Shown one piece after another: positions 49,553 through 56,949 of a stretch of DNA of 64,000 nucleotides. The first letter of the stretch is position 1. The number at the start of each line of letters is the position of its first letter. The DNA is from Mangrovitalea sediminis (GTDB taxonomy: Bacteria > Pseudomonadota > Gammaproteobacteria > Pseudomonadales > Oleiphilaceae). The stretch covers positions 868,001 to 932,000 of the forward strand of contig NZ_NTLB01000001.1 in the NCBI RefSeq assembly GCF_002514725.1. Direction: 5' to 3'. Under the pieces are notes generated by a model. The model ran no database searches. It had not been told where the DNA came from and saw nothing but the letters and a program-made list of their open reading frames with translations. The position numbers and the translations under genes were made by a program.

Positions 49553-50119
49553 ATGACCGAAAATCTGGATTTACTGGCAGACCGTTACCGCGAAATTATC
49601 ACCGGGATCGGCGAAAACATTGAGCGTGACGGACTGCGCGATACGCCCGAGCGCGCGGCCAAAGCCATGCAGTTTCTGACGCAAGGCTACGCCACCGACC
49701 TCGACGGCGTCGTCAACGGCGCCATTTTCGAGTCGTCCACAGACGAAATGGTGGTGGTTCAGGACATCGAACTCTATTCGCTGTGCGAACACCATTTACT
49801 GCCCTTCATCGGCAAGTGCCATATTGCCTATCTGCCGAACGGCCGGGTGCTGGGGCTGTCCAAGTTCGCGCGCATCGTCGATATGTTCTCGCGCCGGTTG
49901 CAGATCCAGGAAAACCTGACCCGCGAAATCGCCGATGCCATCCAGCAGGTAACCGGTTCACGCGGCGTCGCGGTCGTGATCGAAGCCAAGCACATGTGCA
50001 TGATGATGCGCGGCGTGGAGAAGCAGAATTCCGTCATGAGTACGTCGGTTATGCTGGGAACCTTCCGCGAGTCGCAAGCGACCCGCCAGGAGTTCCTCAC
50101 GCTGACCAGCCGACGTTAG
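49553..50119 (+). CDS. folE: GTP cyclohydrolase I (FolE)
   Basis: Converts GTP to 7,8-dihydroneopterin triphosphate, the first step of folate and pterin synthesis. The 188-aa length fits a type I enzyme. Zinc and catalytic motifs are intact: [29 protein letters not shown] and [14 protein letters not shown]. The ATG at 49553 has GAGAAG close upstream. folX starts 9 bp after the stop, so the two form a pterin operon. Confidence 0.96.
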   Translation: MTENLDLLADRYREIITGIGENIERDGLRDTPERAAKAMQFLTQGYATDLDGVVNGAIFESSTDEMVVVQDIELYSLCEHHLLPFIGKCHIAYLPNGRVLGLSKFARIVDMFSRRLQIQENLTREIADAIQQVTGSRGVAVVIEAKHMCMMMRGVEKQNSVMSTSVMLGTFRESQATRQEFLTLTSRR

Positions 50120-50128
50120 GGAACCTTC

Positions 50129-50503
50129 ATGAGCCTGAATTTCGACAGAATGGCGACCATCAAGGTCAAGAACCTCCGACTGCGGACCTACATCGGTATC
50201 AAGGAAGAGGAAATCAACAACCGCCAGGATGTGATCATCAACGTGGTAATTCACTACGATGCTGGCGCGGCGGTTCAGGAAAACGCGATTGACTCGGCTC
50301 TGAACTATCGCACCATCACCAAGGAAATCATCCGCCACGTGGAGAACGGCCGTTTTGCCCTCCTTGAGCGCATGACCCACGAGGTACTGGCCATCGTGAT
50401 GGAACATGAGGGTGTTTTGTCGGCACAGGTGGAAATCGACAAGCCTTTCGCTTTACGCTATTCGGACTCCGTTTCGGTCAGCCTGTCCGCACGCCGGGAC
50501 TGA
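50129..50503 (+). CDS. folX: Dihydroneopterin triphosphate 2'-epimerase (FolX)
   Basis: A 124-aa protein very similar to E. coli FolX, including [27 protein letters not shown]-type [25 protein letters not shown] and [14 protein letters not shown]. It epimerises 7,8-dihydroneopterin triphosphate to the monapterin form; the paralogous FolB aldolase is less similar. Together with folE it supplies tetrahydromonapterin, the cofactor used by phenylalanine hydroxylase in pseudomonads. folM is not seen nearby. Confidence 0.92.
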   Translation: MSLNFDRMATIKVKNLRLRTYIGIKEEEINNRQDVIINVVIHYDAGAAVQENAIDSALNYRTITKEIIRHVENGRFALLERMTHEVLAIVMEHEGVLSAQVEIDKPFALRYSDSVSVSLSARRD

Positions 50504-50568
50504 CCTGCCCCACCCCAGGCAGGGCGGCCGACCTCCTTACAGCTCGATTATTTCCGAAGAGGTGCCCC

Positions 50569-50997
50569 ATGCCTGTGGACCATCCTGACGAGTTGCGCCG
50601 CATCCTGACCGACATCCGCACGCTGGCGCTGGTGGGTGCCAGCGACAAGGAAAACCGTGACAGCTATCGCGTTATGGCCTATCTGCAGGGCCGTGGTTAC
50701 CGGGTCATCCCCGTCAGCCCGAGACTTGCCGGTAAAACCCTGTTAGGCGAAACGGTCTACGACTCGGTCAGCGCCATTCCGGACGCCATCGACATGGTCG
50801 ATGTTTTTCTCAACCCCTCGCGCCTCGCACCGGTCGTCGATGAAGCCATCGCCAGCAAGGCACGGATTCTCTGGCTGCAACTGGGAGTCATCAATGAGGC
50901 CGAGGCCGCACGCGCCGAGGCGGCAGGTATGACGGTCGTCATGGACCATTGCCCGAAGATGGAGATTCCCCGTCTCGGTGTACCGCCAATCCGCTAA
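50569..50997 (+). CDS. CoA-binding protein, YccU family
   Basis: A 142-aa Rossmann-fold protein (LALVGASDKENRDSYRVMAYLQGRGYRVIPVSPRLAGKTLLGE, ILWLQLGVINEAEAARAEAAGMTVVMDHCPKMEIPRL). The family binds CoA, but its function is not known. GAAGAGG lies before the ATG. Its last 59 bp overlap the end of the convergent deoxyribosyltransferase gene, an unusually long tail-to-tail overlap. Confidence 0.92.
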   Translation: MPVDHPDELRRILTDIRTLALVGASDKENRDSYRVMAYLQGRGYRVIPVSPRLAGKTLLGETVYDSVSAIPDAIDMVDVFLNPSRLAPVVDEAIASKARILWLQLGVINEAEAARAEAAGMTVVMDHCPKMEIPRLGVPPIR

Positions 50998-51562
50998 AGT
51001 CTGCCAGCCAAGCCTGCGCGGCGGCGTCGAACAGGGCCAGGTCGCGCCAGTCGTCCGGTCCTGCCGGCCGCGACAGCGTCCCGCGTAAAAGCCTTCCACC
51101 AGCCGCATCCAGGCCAGCTTCCAGCATCAGGTTATCGGCCATGCCGAAATGTTCGACCGCCAGCCCCTGGGCATCGACAACAGCCCCGGCCGCCGCGCGC
51201 TCGGCGTAATCACGACAATCCAGCGTATAGGCGATAACGGGTATACCTCGGGCGAGGAAAAAGCCCAACTCGAACACCGTACCAGGATCAGCGCTGGGAC
51301 CGCGGAACGGCGTCAGGTTCACCAGGGCACCATCCGCCTGCATCATCAATTCGCGATTGGCCGCGTAGATAGCCTTTCCCCTGGCCATCGGCGACGCCGG
51401 CAGGATCTCGGCATTATCCAGGGGAAACAACCCCCGCAGACCATATCCTGCCAGCAACTCGCACTTTGCCGCACCGACAGCAACAGCGTCCGGCAGGAAC
51501 ACTTCGGGACCGGCCAGATAGAGACTGTGCACCGGCTGGGATACTCTGGGATAAACTGGCAT
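50939..51562 (-). CDS. Nucleoside 2-deoxyribosyltransferase family protein
   Basis: A 207-aa protein with LYLAGPEVFLPDA, an ANRELMMQADGALVNLTPFRGPSADPGTVFELGFF core and IPVIAYTLDC. In this family the Glu of the GTVFELG segment is the nucleophile that takes deoxyribose from a nucleoside. A role in nucleotide salvage or clean-up is likely. The ATG at 51562 is preferred; a GTG two codons upstream lies within the AGGTGA that probably serves as SD. It overlaps the CoA-binding gene by 59 bp and is divergent from the DUF502 gene. Confidence 0.87.
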   Translation of the reverse strand: MPVYPRVSQPVHSLYLAGPEVFLPDAVAVGAAKCELLAGYGLRGLFPLDNAEILPASPMARGKAIYAANRELMMQADGALVNLTPFRGPSADPGTVFELGFFLARGIPVIAYTLDCRDYAERAAAGAVVDAQGLAVEHFGMADNLMLEAGLDAAGGRLLRGTLSRPAGPDDWRDLALFDAAAQAWLADFSGLAVHRDGESPSSGNGP

Positions 51563-51613
51563 ATTCACCTATCAGGGAACCACGACTGGAAACGTCGACA
51601 CAGGATTCACCGA

Positions 51614-52267
51614 ATGCAGAAAATCCGCAACTATCTCTCCGGCGCCTTTCTTGCAGGCCTGGTCATGCTGCTGCCCATCGTCATTCTGGCGATGCTGTTC
51701 CGCTGGCTGTTCCGCCTGATCACCCAGCAGATAGCCCCGCTGACGGACATCCTGACACAGCATACCCAGATTCCCGCGCTGCTCAGCGATATCCTGGTCG
51801 TACTGATCATTGCCCTGTTGGTGCTGATGATCGGCGTCCTGGCCCGGACCACGATGGGAACCTACCTGCATGGGCTGTTCGACCGCAATATGCAGCGCCT
51901 TTTCCCCGGCTACCAGATGGTCCGGGAAATCGTGCAGCAGCTGTTTGGCGATCGCGCCAACTCTCCCTTCGCCAACGGCACCGTTGCCCTGGTCAAACTC
52001 TATGGCCCCAGCGTGGAGCTGACCGCCACCGGGATCGTCACCAGCCGTCATGACGACGGCAGATTCACGGTCTTCGTGCCGACAGGGCCCAACCCGACAA
52101 CCGGGTTCATCTATCATGTGAGCGCAGACCTGGTGGAACTGCGCCCCGATATCAAAGTGGAAGCGGCACTTCGCACCGTGATCGCCTGTGGTGCGGGTTC
52201 GGCGCGGCTGCTATCGCCCAAGCCGTCATCAACCGACAAGGAGGATTCCCATGACCACGCTACATGA
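51614..52267 (+). CDS. DUF502 family inner-membrane protein
   Basis: A 217-aa protein with two long hydrophobic helices (about residues 6-28 and 54-78) and a DUF502 soluble domain (GTYLHGLFDRNMQRLFPGYQMVREIVQQLFG, TGFIYHVSADLVELRP). Function is unknown; homologues are widespread. The ATG at 51614 is chosen because the upstream frame lies antisense to the deoxyribosyltransferase gene. It overlaps the start of the glutathione peroxidase gene by 17 bp, suggesting coupling. Confidence 0.88.
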   Translation: MQKIRNYLSGAFLAGLVMLLPIVILAMLFRWLFRLITQQIAPLTDILTQHTQIPALLSDILVVLIIALLVLMIGVLARTTMGTYLHGLFDRNMQRLFPGYQMVREIVQQLFGDRANSPFANGTVALVKLYGPSVELTATGIVTSRHDDGRFTVFVPTGPNPTTGFIYHVSADLVELRPDIKVEAALRTVIACGAGSARLLSPKPSSTDKEDSHDHAT

Positions 52268-52730
52268 TTTCACCCTGACCGCCATCGACGGGAGCGCCAT
52301 GCCCCTGGACCAGCTGCGCGGCAAAACCGTATTGCTGGTCAACGTGGCCAGCGAATGCGGCCTGACACCTCAGTACCAAGGCCTGGAAAACCTCTACCGT
52401 GAGTTCGCCGATCAGGGACTTGTCGTGGTGGGCCTGCCCTGCAACCAATTCGGCGGACAGGAACCGGGCACCGAAGCGGAAATTGCCGCCTTCTGTCAGA
52501 GCCGTTTCGATGTGACCTTTCCGATGACCGGCAAGATCGAGGTCAACGGCGCGGGGCGACACCCGCTGTATCAGTGGCTGATCGGTGACGGTGACGATAT
52601 ACGCTGGAATTTCGAGAAATTCCTGGTCGATAGCCATGGGCGGGTCGTGGAACGTTTCGATCCTCGTACGACACCCGAAGATCCAGCCTTGCGGGAAAAG
52701 CTGACGGCAACGCTGGCCGCCGCGTCATAG
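52251..52730 (+). CDS. Glutathione peroxidase family protein
   Basis: A 159-aa thiol peroxidase of the GPx/BtuE type. The peroxidatic Cys36 (NVASECGLT), GLPCNQFGGQEPG and RWNFEKFLVD motifs are all present; Cys replaces selenocysteine. It reduces hydroperoxides with glutathione or thioredoxin. AAGGAGG lies five bases before the ATG at 52251. It follows and overlaps the DUF502 gene. A structured intergenic region is downstream. Confidence 0.94.
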   Translation: MTTLHDFTLTAIDGSAMPLDQLRGKTVLLVNVASECGLTPQYQGLENLYREFADQGLVVVGLPCNQFGGQEPGTEAEIAAFCQSRFDVTFPMTGKIEVNGAGRHPLYQWLIGDGDDIRWNFEKFLVDSHGRVVERFDPRTTPEDPALREKLTATLAAAS

Positions 52731-52768
52731 AACAGGGTCAACTGACCCGATTGGGCGGCTAGCGACGT

Positions 52769-52839
52769 GACAGGACACCCCTCCCCAGTCGCACCGGAAT
52801 CCGGCAATCCCTCCCATGGCGCGGGATTGCCGTCCTGTC
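52769..52839 (+). other. Structured intergenic element (nested inverted repeats)
   Basis: The 3' arm GGGATTGCC-GTCCTGTC (52823-52839) pairs with two separate 5' segments: GGCAATCCC (52803-52811, perfect 9 bp) and GACAGGAC (52769-52776, perfect 8 bp). This gives a coaxial hairpin with a 26-nt bulge on one side. It lies 38 bp after the glutathione peroxidase stop and about 180 bp before the 42-aa gene. It may be a transcript end without a U tract or part of a structured leader or small RNA. I see nothing else in 52731-53020 beyond the RBS. Confidence 0.5.
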
Positions 52840-53020
52840 GCCGAAATGGCGCTGTCATGATCTTTTACAACAGGACCTGAGATAATTTCGGGCAAAATGG
52901 TTCAACCCTTGAACTCATTGGTCTTTTCCTGACTTTTGGTACAAGCCTTGCGGGAGATAACGGCGTAGTCGCGACGCAGCATCACAATACCGGTATCGAC
53001 AGCCTGCAAGGAGGTCCACC

Positions 53021-53149
53021 ATGTCCGACACTGTGCTTTCGCTCGCCAAGATCCTGTTTGCCCTGACCGTATTCATGGTGGCGTCGAGCCTGGCCAACGC
53101 CACAGCCCCTGTCACACCTCAGTCGGCGCCGGCCCAGATCGCTCGCTGA
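53021..53149 (+). CDS. Small secreted peptide, 42 aa
   Basis: The ATG at 53021 is preceded by a near-perfect Shine-Dalgarno (AAGGAGGTCCACC), stronger than most in the window. The peptide has a short N-terminus with Lys10, a hydrophobic core (ILFALTVFMVASSL) and a likely signal peptidase site after LANA (about residue 29). That leaves a mature tail of about 13 residues rich in Ala, Pro and Thr. No family is recognised. The last 31 bp overlap the end of the convergent hydrolase gene. It could equally be an anchored small membrane protein if it is not cleaved. Confidence 0.62.
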   Translation: MSDTVLSLAKILFALTVFMVASSLANATAPVTPQSAPAQIAR

Positions 53150-54060
53150 ATGGGATGGCCCTCGGTCCGAACGGTCGAGGGCGTCACCCGGCAAACAAAC
53201 TCACCGATCTGCTGAAGGGCTTCGCGCCCTTCCGGCAGGAGGCCGGCTGCAAACTGCCAGACGTGGAACATCTCCGGCCAAACCTGTAAGTCCATCTCGA
53301 CACCCTCCCCGCGAGCCCGGACGGCAAAAGCTTCACATTCCGCCGACAGCGCTTCGTCGGCACCCACTTGCACCAACAAGGGGGGCAGGCCGGCGATGTT
53401 GCCGAAAAAAGGGGACACTCCAGGGTGGTCCAACGGATGCTCTCCTGCGTACTGACGCGCCAGATAGCGGATACGCTGGGCTGAAATCAGGGGATCGCGG
53501 GCTCTGGCGGGGCTGTTGGCGGCCTGCTCACAGGTAAGATCCAGCCAGGGTGACATGGCGACGACACCGGCTGGCCCGGGAAAGCCCTGATCGCGTAGGC
53601 GCATGGCGGCAGATATCGCAAGGCCGCCACCCGCGGAGTCTCCCGCCAGCACGATCCGGGAGGCATCGACACGCCGATCCAGGAGATAGCGGTAGGCTGC
53701 GACGGCATCCTCCAACGCAGCCGGGAAGGGGTTTTCCGGCGCCAACCGGTATTCCAGCATCATCACCTGGGCTCGAGCCGCCTGCGCCAGACGTCCGGCC
53801 AGTTCCAGATGGGTACGGTTGGAACCGATGACATAGCCGCCACCGTGAAAATACAGAATGACCCGCGCATCACACTGCCGTCCATGAGCCAGCCAGTGGG
53901 CCTTGAAACCATCGAGACAGGTGGGGGCGACATCACAACCCTGCAAGGGACGGACAAGCAGGGGAGCCAGGCGGGAGCATAAACGGTAGGCAACCATCCG
54001 GTTGGGCACACAGCGAATGCCCCAGCGAATAGCCTGTTTCAGCACAACGACACGGTCCAT
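53119..54060 (-). CDS. Alpha/beta hydrolase, hormone-sensitive lipase family
   Basis: A 313-aa esterase/lipase. HGGGYVIGS is the oxyanion-hole motif, GDSAGGGLA the nucleophile elbow, DEALSAECEAF the acid region and FHVWQ the catalytic His. EYRLAPENPFPAALEDAV is typical of family IV. It is predicted to hydrolyse short acyl esters. GGGAG lies six bases before the ATG at 54060; an ATG six codons upstream is in frame but spans that SD. There is no signal peptide. Confidence 0.92.
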   Translation of the reverse strand: MDRVVVLKQAIRWGIRCVPNRMVAYRLCSRLAPLLVRPLQGCDVAPTCLDGFKAHWLAHGRQCDARVILYFHGGGYVIGSNRTHLELAGRLAQAARAQVMMLEYRLAPENPFPAALEDAVAAYRYLLDRRVDASRIVLAGDSAGGGLAISAAMRLRDQGFPGPAGVVAMSPWLDLTCEQAANSPARARDPLISAQRIRYLARQYAGEHPLDHPGVSPFFGNIAGLPPLLVQVGADEALSAECEAFAVRARGEGVEMDLQVWPEMFHVWQFAAGLLPEGREALQQIGEFVCRVTPSTVRTEGHPIQRAIWAGAD

Positions 54061-54398
54061 GACAGACTCCCGGGGCATCTGCGCACCCTTCCGATCATGT
54101 CATTCCGTCACATTAGCCGGGCTGGCACCGGACAGCAAAGCACCCGCAACCCTGACGAAATACCAGGAACGTTCCGGCGCTGACGGTTTTCACCTCAATG
54201 GTTAGTATCTTTAGGCCAAACCCCTCACTCAGACAAGTGTCGCAGTTCAAAAAAATGAACAGCACGTTGTTTAAAATCGTTAAAACCCATCTAATTAACA
54301 AGCGACGTAAAAATCATGGTGTAGACTCAAAACTATAATAAGACGGTGCCGAAGAGAACGACGCCGCCGATATCATCGGGACTTTTCGGTTTTGATAT
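54061..54398. other. 338-bp divergent intergenic region
   Basis: This lies between the HSL-type hydrolase (minus) and the HD-GYP gene (plus). The AT-rich part at 54245-54345 holds a consensus -10, TATAAT (54334-54339), on the plus strand without a good -35, so an activator may be needed. No coding sequence or strong hairpin is seen. Confidence 0.45.
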
Positions 54399-55679
54399 AT
54401 GCGGACCCCAAAAAATCTTGAACAGCAGTCACGGCTCACCCGCCTGGTTCAGATTAAGCTACCCACTGATGCCTTACGCCTGGGCATGCACGTCGTTGAG
54501 TTGGATCGCCCCTGGACAGAACTCCCGGTGTTGTTCCAGGGCATGGTCATCGAAACCGAAAAGCAACTGGCCATCCTCCGCCACTATTGCCTCTGGGTTA
54601 TCGTTGAACTGAGCCAGAGCTATGTCGACAAGAATCCCTCCCTCTCCCACCAGTTCGAGACACCACGCTACAGCCAGTTACCCGAGCGGGTGACAATCGA
54701 GCGGGAGCTTCCCCGGGCACGGCGGGCCTACCATCAGGCCAAGGATTACATCAGCCATCTTCTGAGCGAAGTGGAAAAAGGCTCCGCGCTGAACCTCGAC
54801 GAGGCAAGACCGGTGGTACAGCAATGCGTGACGAGCATTCTCGCCAATGCAAACGCCATGTTCTGGCTCAACCGCATCAAGAATGAGGACGTCTACACCG
54901 CCGAGCACTGTTTGCGGGTCGGCATCATGGCCATTGCCTTCGGGCGTTTCCTCAATATGGCCAAGGAAAACCTGGAGATTCTGGGCGTCTGCGGCCTGCT
55001 GCACGATATCGGCAAGGTGAAGGTGCCCGCCGAGATCCTCAACAAACCCGGCGCCCTGGAGCCGGAAGAATTCCGGCAGATGCAGAAGCACACCGAGTTC
55101 GGTCATGCCATGCTCAGTGCCCATCACAAACTCGAACCGATTGTCAGCGATACCGCGCTCACCCACCACGAGAGGCTGGATGGAAAAGGTTATCCCAACG
55201 GGCATCATGCCAGGAGCATCAGTCGATTCGCACGGATCATTGCCATCGTCGATGCCTATGACGCCATCACCAGCGACCGATGCTATAGGCGTGGCCGGTC
55301 ACCGGCCGACGCCCTTCGCATCCTGTACCAGGAGCGAAATGCACACTTCGACCCGGAGCTGACCGAAGCCTTTATCCGCATGATCGGCATCTACCCCCCC
55401 GGCAGCCTGGTCGAACTCGACAGCGGTGAGGTCGCTATCATTATCGCCACCAACCCCAACCATAAACTGCGCCCCAAAATCGAGCTCCTCCTCGACAGCC
55501 GCAAACGCCCCTGTGCCAGCCGGGTTATCGATCTCGCAGCGGTTGCCGATAACGAGGCACCGCCGACCATCAAACAGGCCATCGCCGACGGCGCCTACGG
55601 TTTCAGTCTGGAAGCGCGCATCGAAAACCACATCAAAGCCGCCCAGTACCATTCGGCACCCACCGAAGACACGCCATAA
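54399..55679 (+). CDS. HD-GYP domain c-di-GMP phosphodiesterase with DUF3391
   Basis: A 426-aa cytoplasmic protein. The N-terminal DUF3391-type region (about residues 10-140, VQIKLPTDALRLGMHVVELDRPW) is followed by HD-GYP. The HD motif (LLHDIGK), HHERLDGKGYPNG (the GYP loop) and the metal-ligand histidines are intact, so hydrolysis of c-di-GMP to GMP is expected. The start ATG has no good SD, and no alternative is better. It is the first plus-strand gene of a run that also holds two GGDEF-EAL proteins. Confidence 0.93.
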   Translation: MRTPKNLEQQSRLTRLVQIKLPTDALRLGMHVVELDRPWTELPVLFQGMVIETEKQLAILRHYCLWVIVELSQSYVDKNPSLSHQFETPRYSQLPERVTIERELPRARRAYHQAKDYISHLLSEVEKGSALNLDEARPVVQQCVTSILANANAMFWLNRIKNEDVYTAEHCLRVGIMAIAFGRFLNMAKENLEILGVCGLLHDIGKVKVPAEILNKPGALEPEEFRQMQKHTEFGHAMLSAHHKLEPIVSDTALTHHERLDGKGYPNGHHARSISRFARIIAIVDAYDAITSDRCYRRGRSPADALRILYQERNAHFDPELTEAFIRMIGIYPPGSLVELDSGEVAIIIATNPNHKLRPKIELLLDSRKRPCASRVIDLAAVADNEAPPTIKQAIADGAYGFSLEARIENHIKAAQYHSAPTEDTP

Positions 55680-55751
55680 GTCGCCTGTTCCCAAGCCCCC
55701 CGCCCGCGCTAGAATGACGGCCCTGTCTCTTGGTGTGGCGGCGTTCATTCC

Positions 55752-56702
55752 GTGAATTACCTGCAAATCCTCATTTTCGCCTTTTCCGCAACGGCACCTA
55801 TCTTTCTGGTACTGGTCGTTGGCTGGGTCCTGAGACGCACCGGGCTGATCGACGATCCCTTTGTAGAGACTGCTTCCCGTCTGGTCTTCACCGTTGCCCT
55901 GCCCTCTTTGATTTTCGTCAACCTGGTGCAGTTGGACCTCAGTCACACAGTGGATGGTCGGCAGTTGCTCTATTCGCTGATCGCAACACTGGTGGGATTC
56001 TTTCTGCTGTGGTGGGGAAGCGGTCCGCTGATTACCCGCGGTGAAGACCGTGGCGTCTTCGTTCAAGGTTCCTTCCGCGGCAATCTCGGCATCATCGGTA
56101 TTGCGCTCTGTGCACGCCTCTATGGCGCCCAGGGCCTGGCCGCGGGTTCGCTCCTGCTGGCGGTCATGACGCTCAGCTACAACGTGCTTTCGGTGTTCGC
56201 GCTGACAGCAAGCCAGGGGCGCAGCACACTCCCCTGGGGACAGATTCTGCGCAGTATTCTACGCAACCCCCTGATACTGAGCATCCTGGCCGGCGTAACG
56301 GTCGCCGCGTTCCACTGGAAACTCCCCGGCCTGCTGATGACCAGCGGACACTATTTCGCCTCGATGACGCTGCCCCTGGCACTGGTTTGCGTCGGCGCCT
56401 CACTATCCAGCGAGGCCATCAGCGACGGGTCTCGCATCACACTCACTGCCGTCGCCATGAAACTGGTCATCCTGCCGGCCCTGATGATTACCGGCGCCGC
56501 CCTGCTGGGGTTTCGCGGGATGCCACTGGGTACACTTTTCGCGATGTTTGCGGCACCTACCGCCACTGTCAGCTATGTCATGGCACGGGCCTTGGGAGGA
56601 AATGCCAAAATGGCCGCCAGCATGGTCGCGCTGACGACACTGATCTCCCCTCTCAGCCTGAGTCTCGGTCTCTATTTCCTGCGGTTATGGGGACTGATCT
56701 AG
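55752..56702 (+). CDS. AEC family (auxin efflux carrier-type) transporter
   Basis: A 316-aa membrane protein with about ten hydrophobic segments in two halves (FSATAPIFLVLVVGWVLRRTGLI, FRGNLGIIGIALCARLYG, LVCVGASLSSEAISDG). The AEC family exports or imports small organic acids and related solutes; the substrate is unknown. The start is GTG at 55752. It follows the HD-GYP gene by 72 bp and may be co-transcribed with it. Confidence 0.9.
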   Translation: MNYLQILIFAFSATAPIFLVLVVGWVLRRTGLIDDPFVETASRLVFTVALPSLIFVNLVQLDLSHTVDGRQLLYSLIATLVGFFLLWWGSGPLITRGEDRGVFVQGSFRGNLGIIGIALCARLYGAQGLAAGSLLLAVMTLSYNVLSVFALTASQGRSTLPWGQILRSILRNPLILSILAGVTVAAFHWKLPGLLMTSGHYFASMTLPLALVCVGASLSSEAISDGSRITLTAVAMKLVILPALMITGAALLGFRGMPLGTLFAMFAAPTATVSYVMARALGGNAKMAASMVALTTLISPLSLSLGLYFLRLWGLI

Positions 56703-56807
56703 CCCCCTGCCACGGGAATTGTCATTAAGGACCAATCCGTTAGCATCGTTGCACAAAATGGCTATACTCATATTGCAATGTGCGACACGAAAACAGAATG
56801 TTCGATC

Positions 56808-56835
56808 GGGTTCCACCCCCTAACGGCTGGAACCC
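56808..56835 (+). terminator. Hairpin between the AEC gene and the next GGDEF-EAL gene
   Basis: GGGTTCCA (56808-56815) pairs perfectly with TGGAACCC (56828-56835) across a 12-nt loop. It is followed by GTTTGAAGTTTTG, a poor U tract. It could be the AEC transcript end or a leader structure of the gene at 56950. Confidence 0.45.
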
Positions 56836-56949
56836 GTTTGAAGTTTTGCGCCGTTAAAACCCGCGCTGCGATCACTCGCTTTCCACCGACATCATGGTCG
56901 GGGCTCTGATCGATTTCCCGGTGCCTGTTCGCGACTCGGAGTTTGCCTT

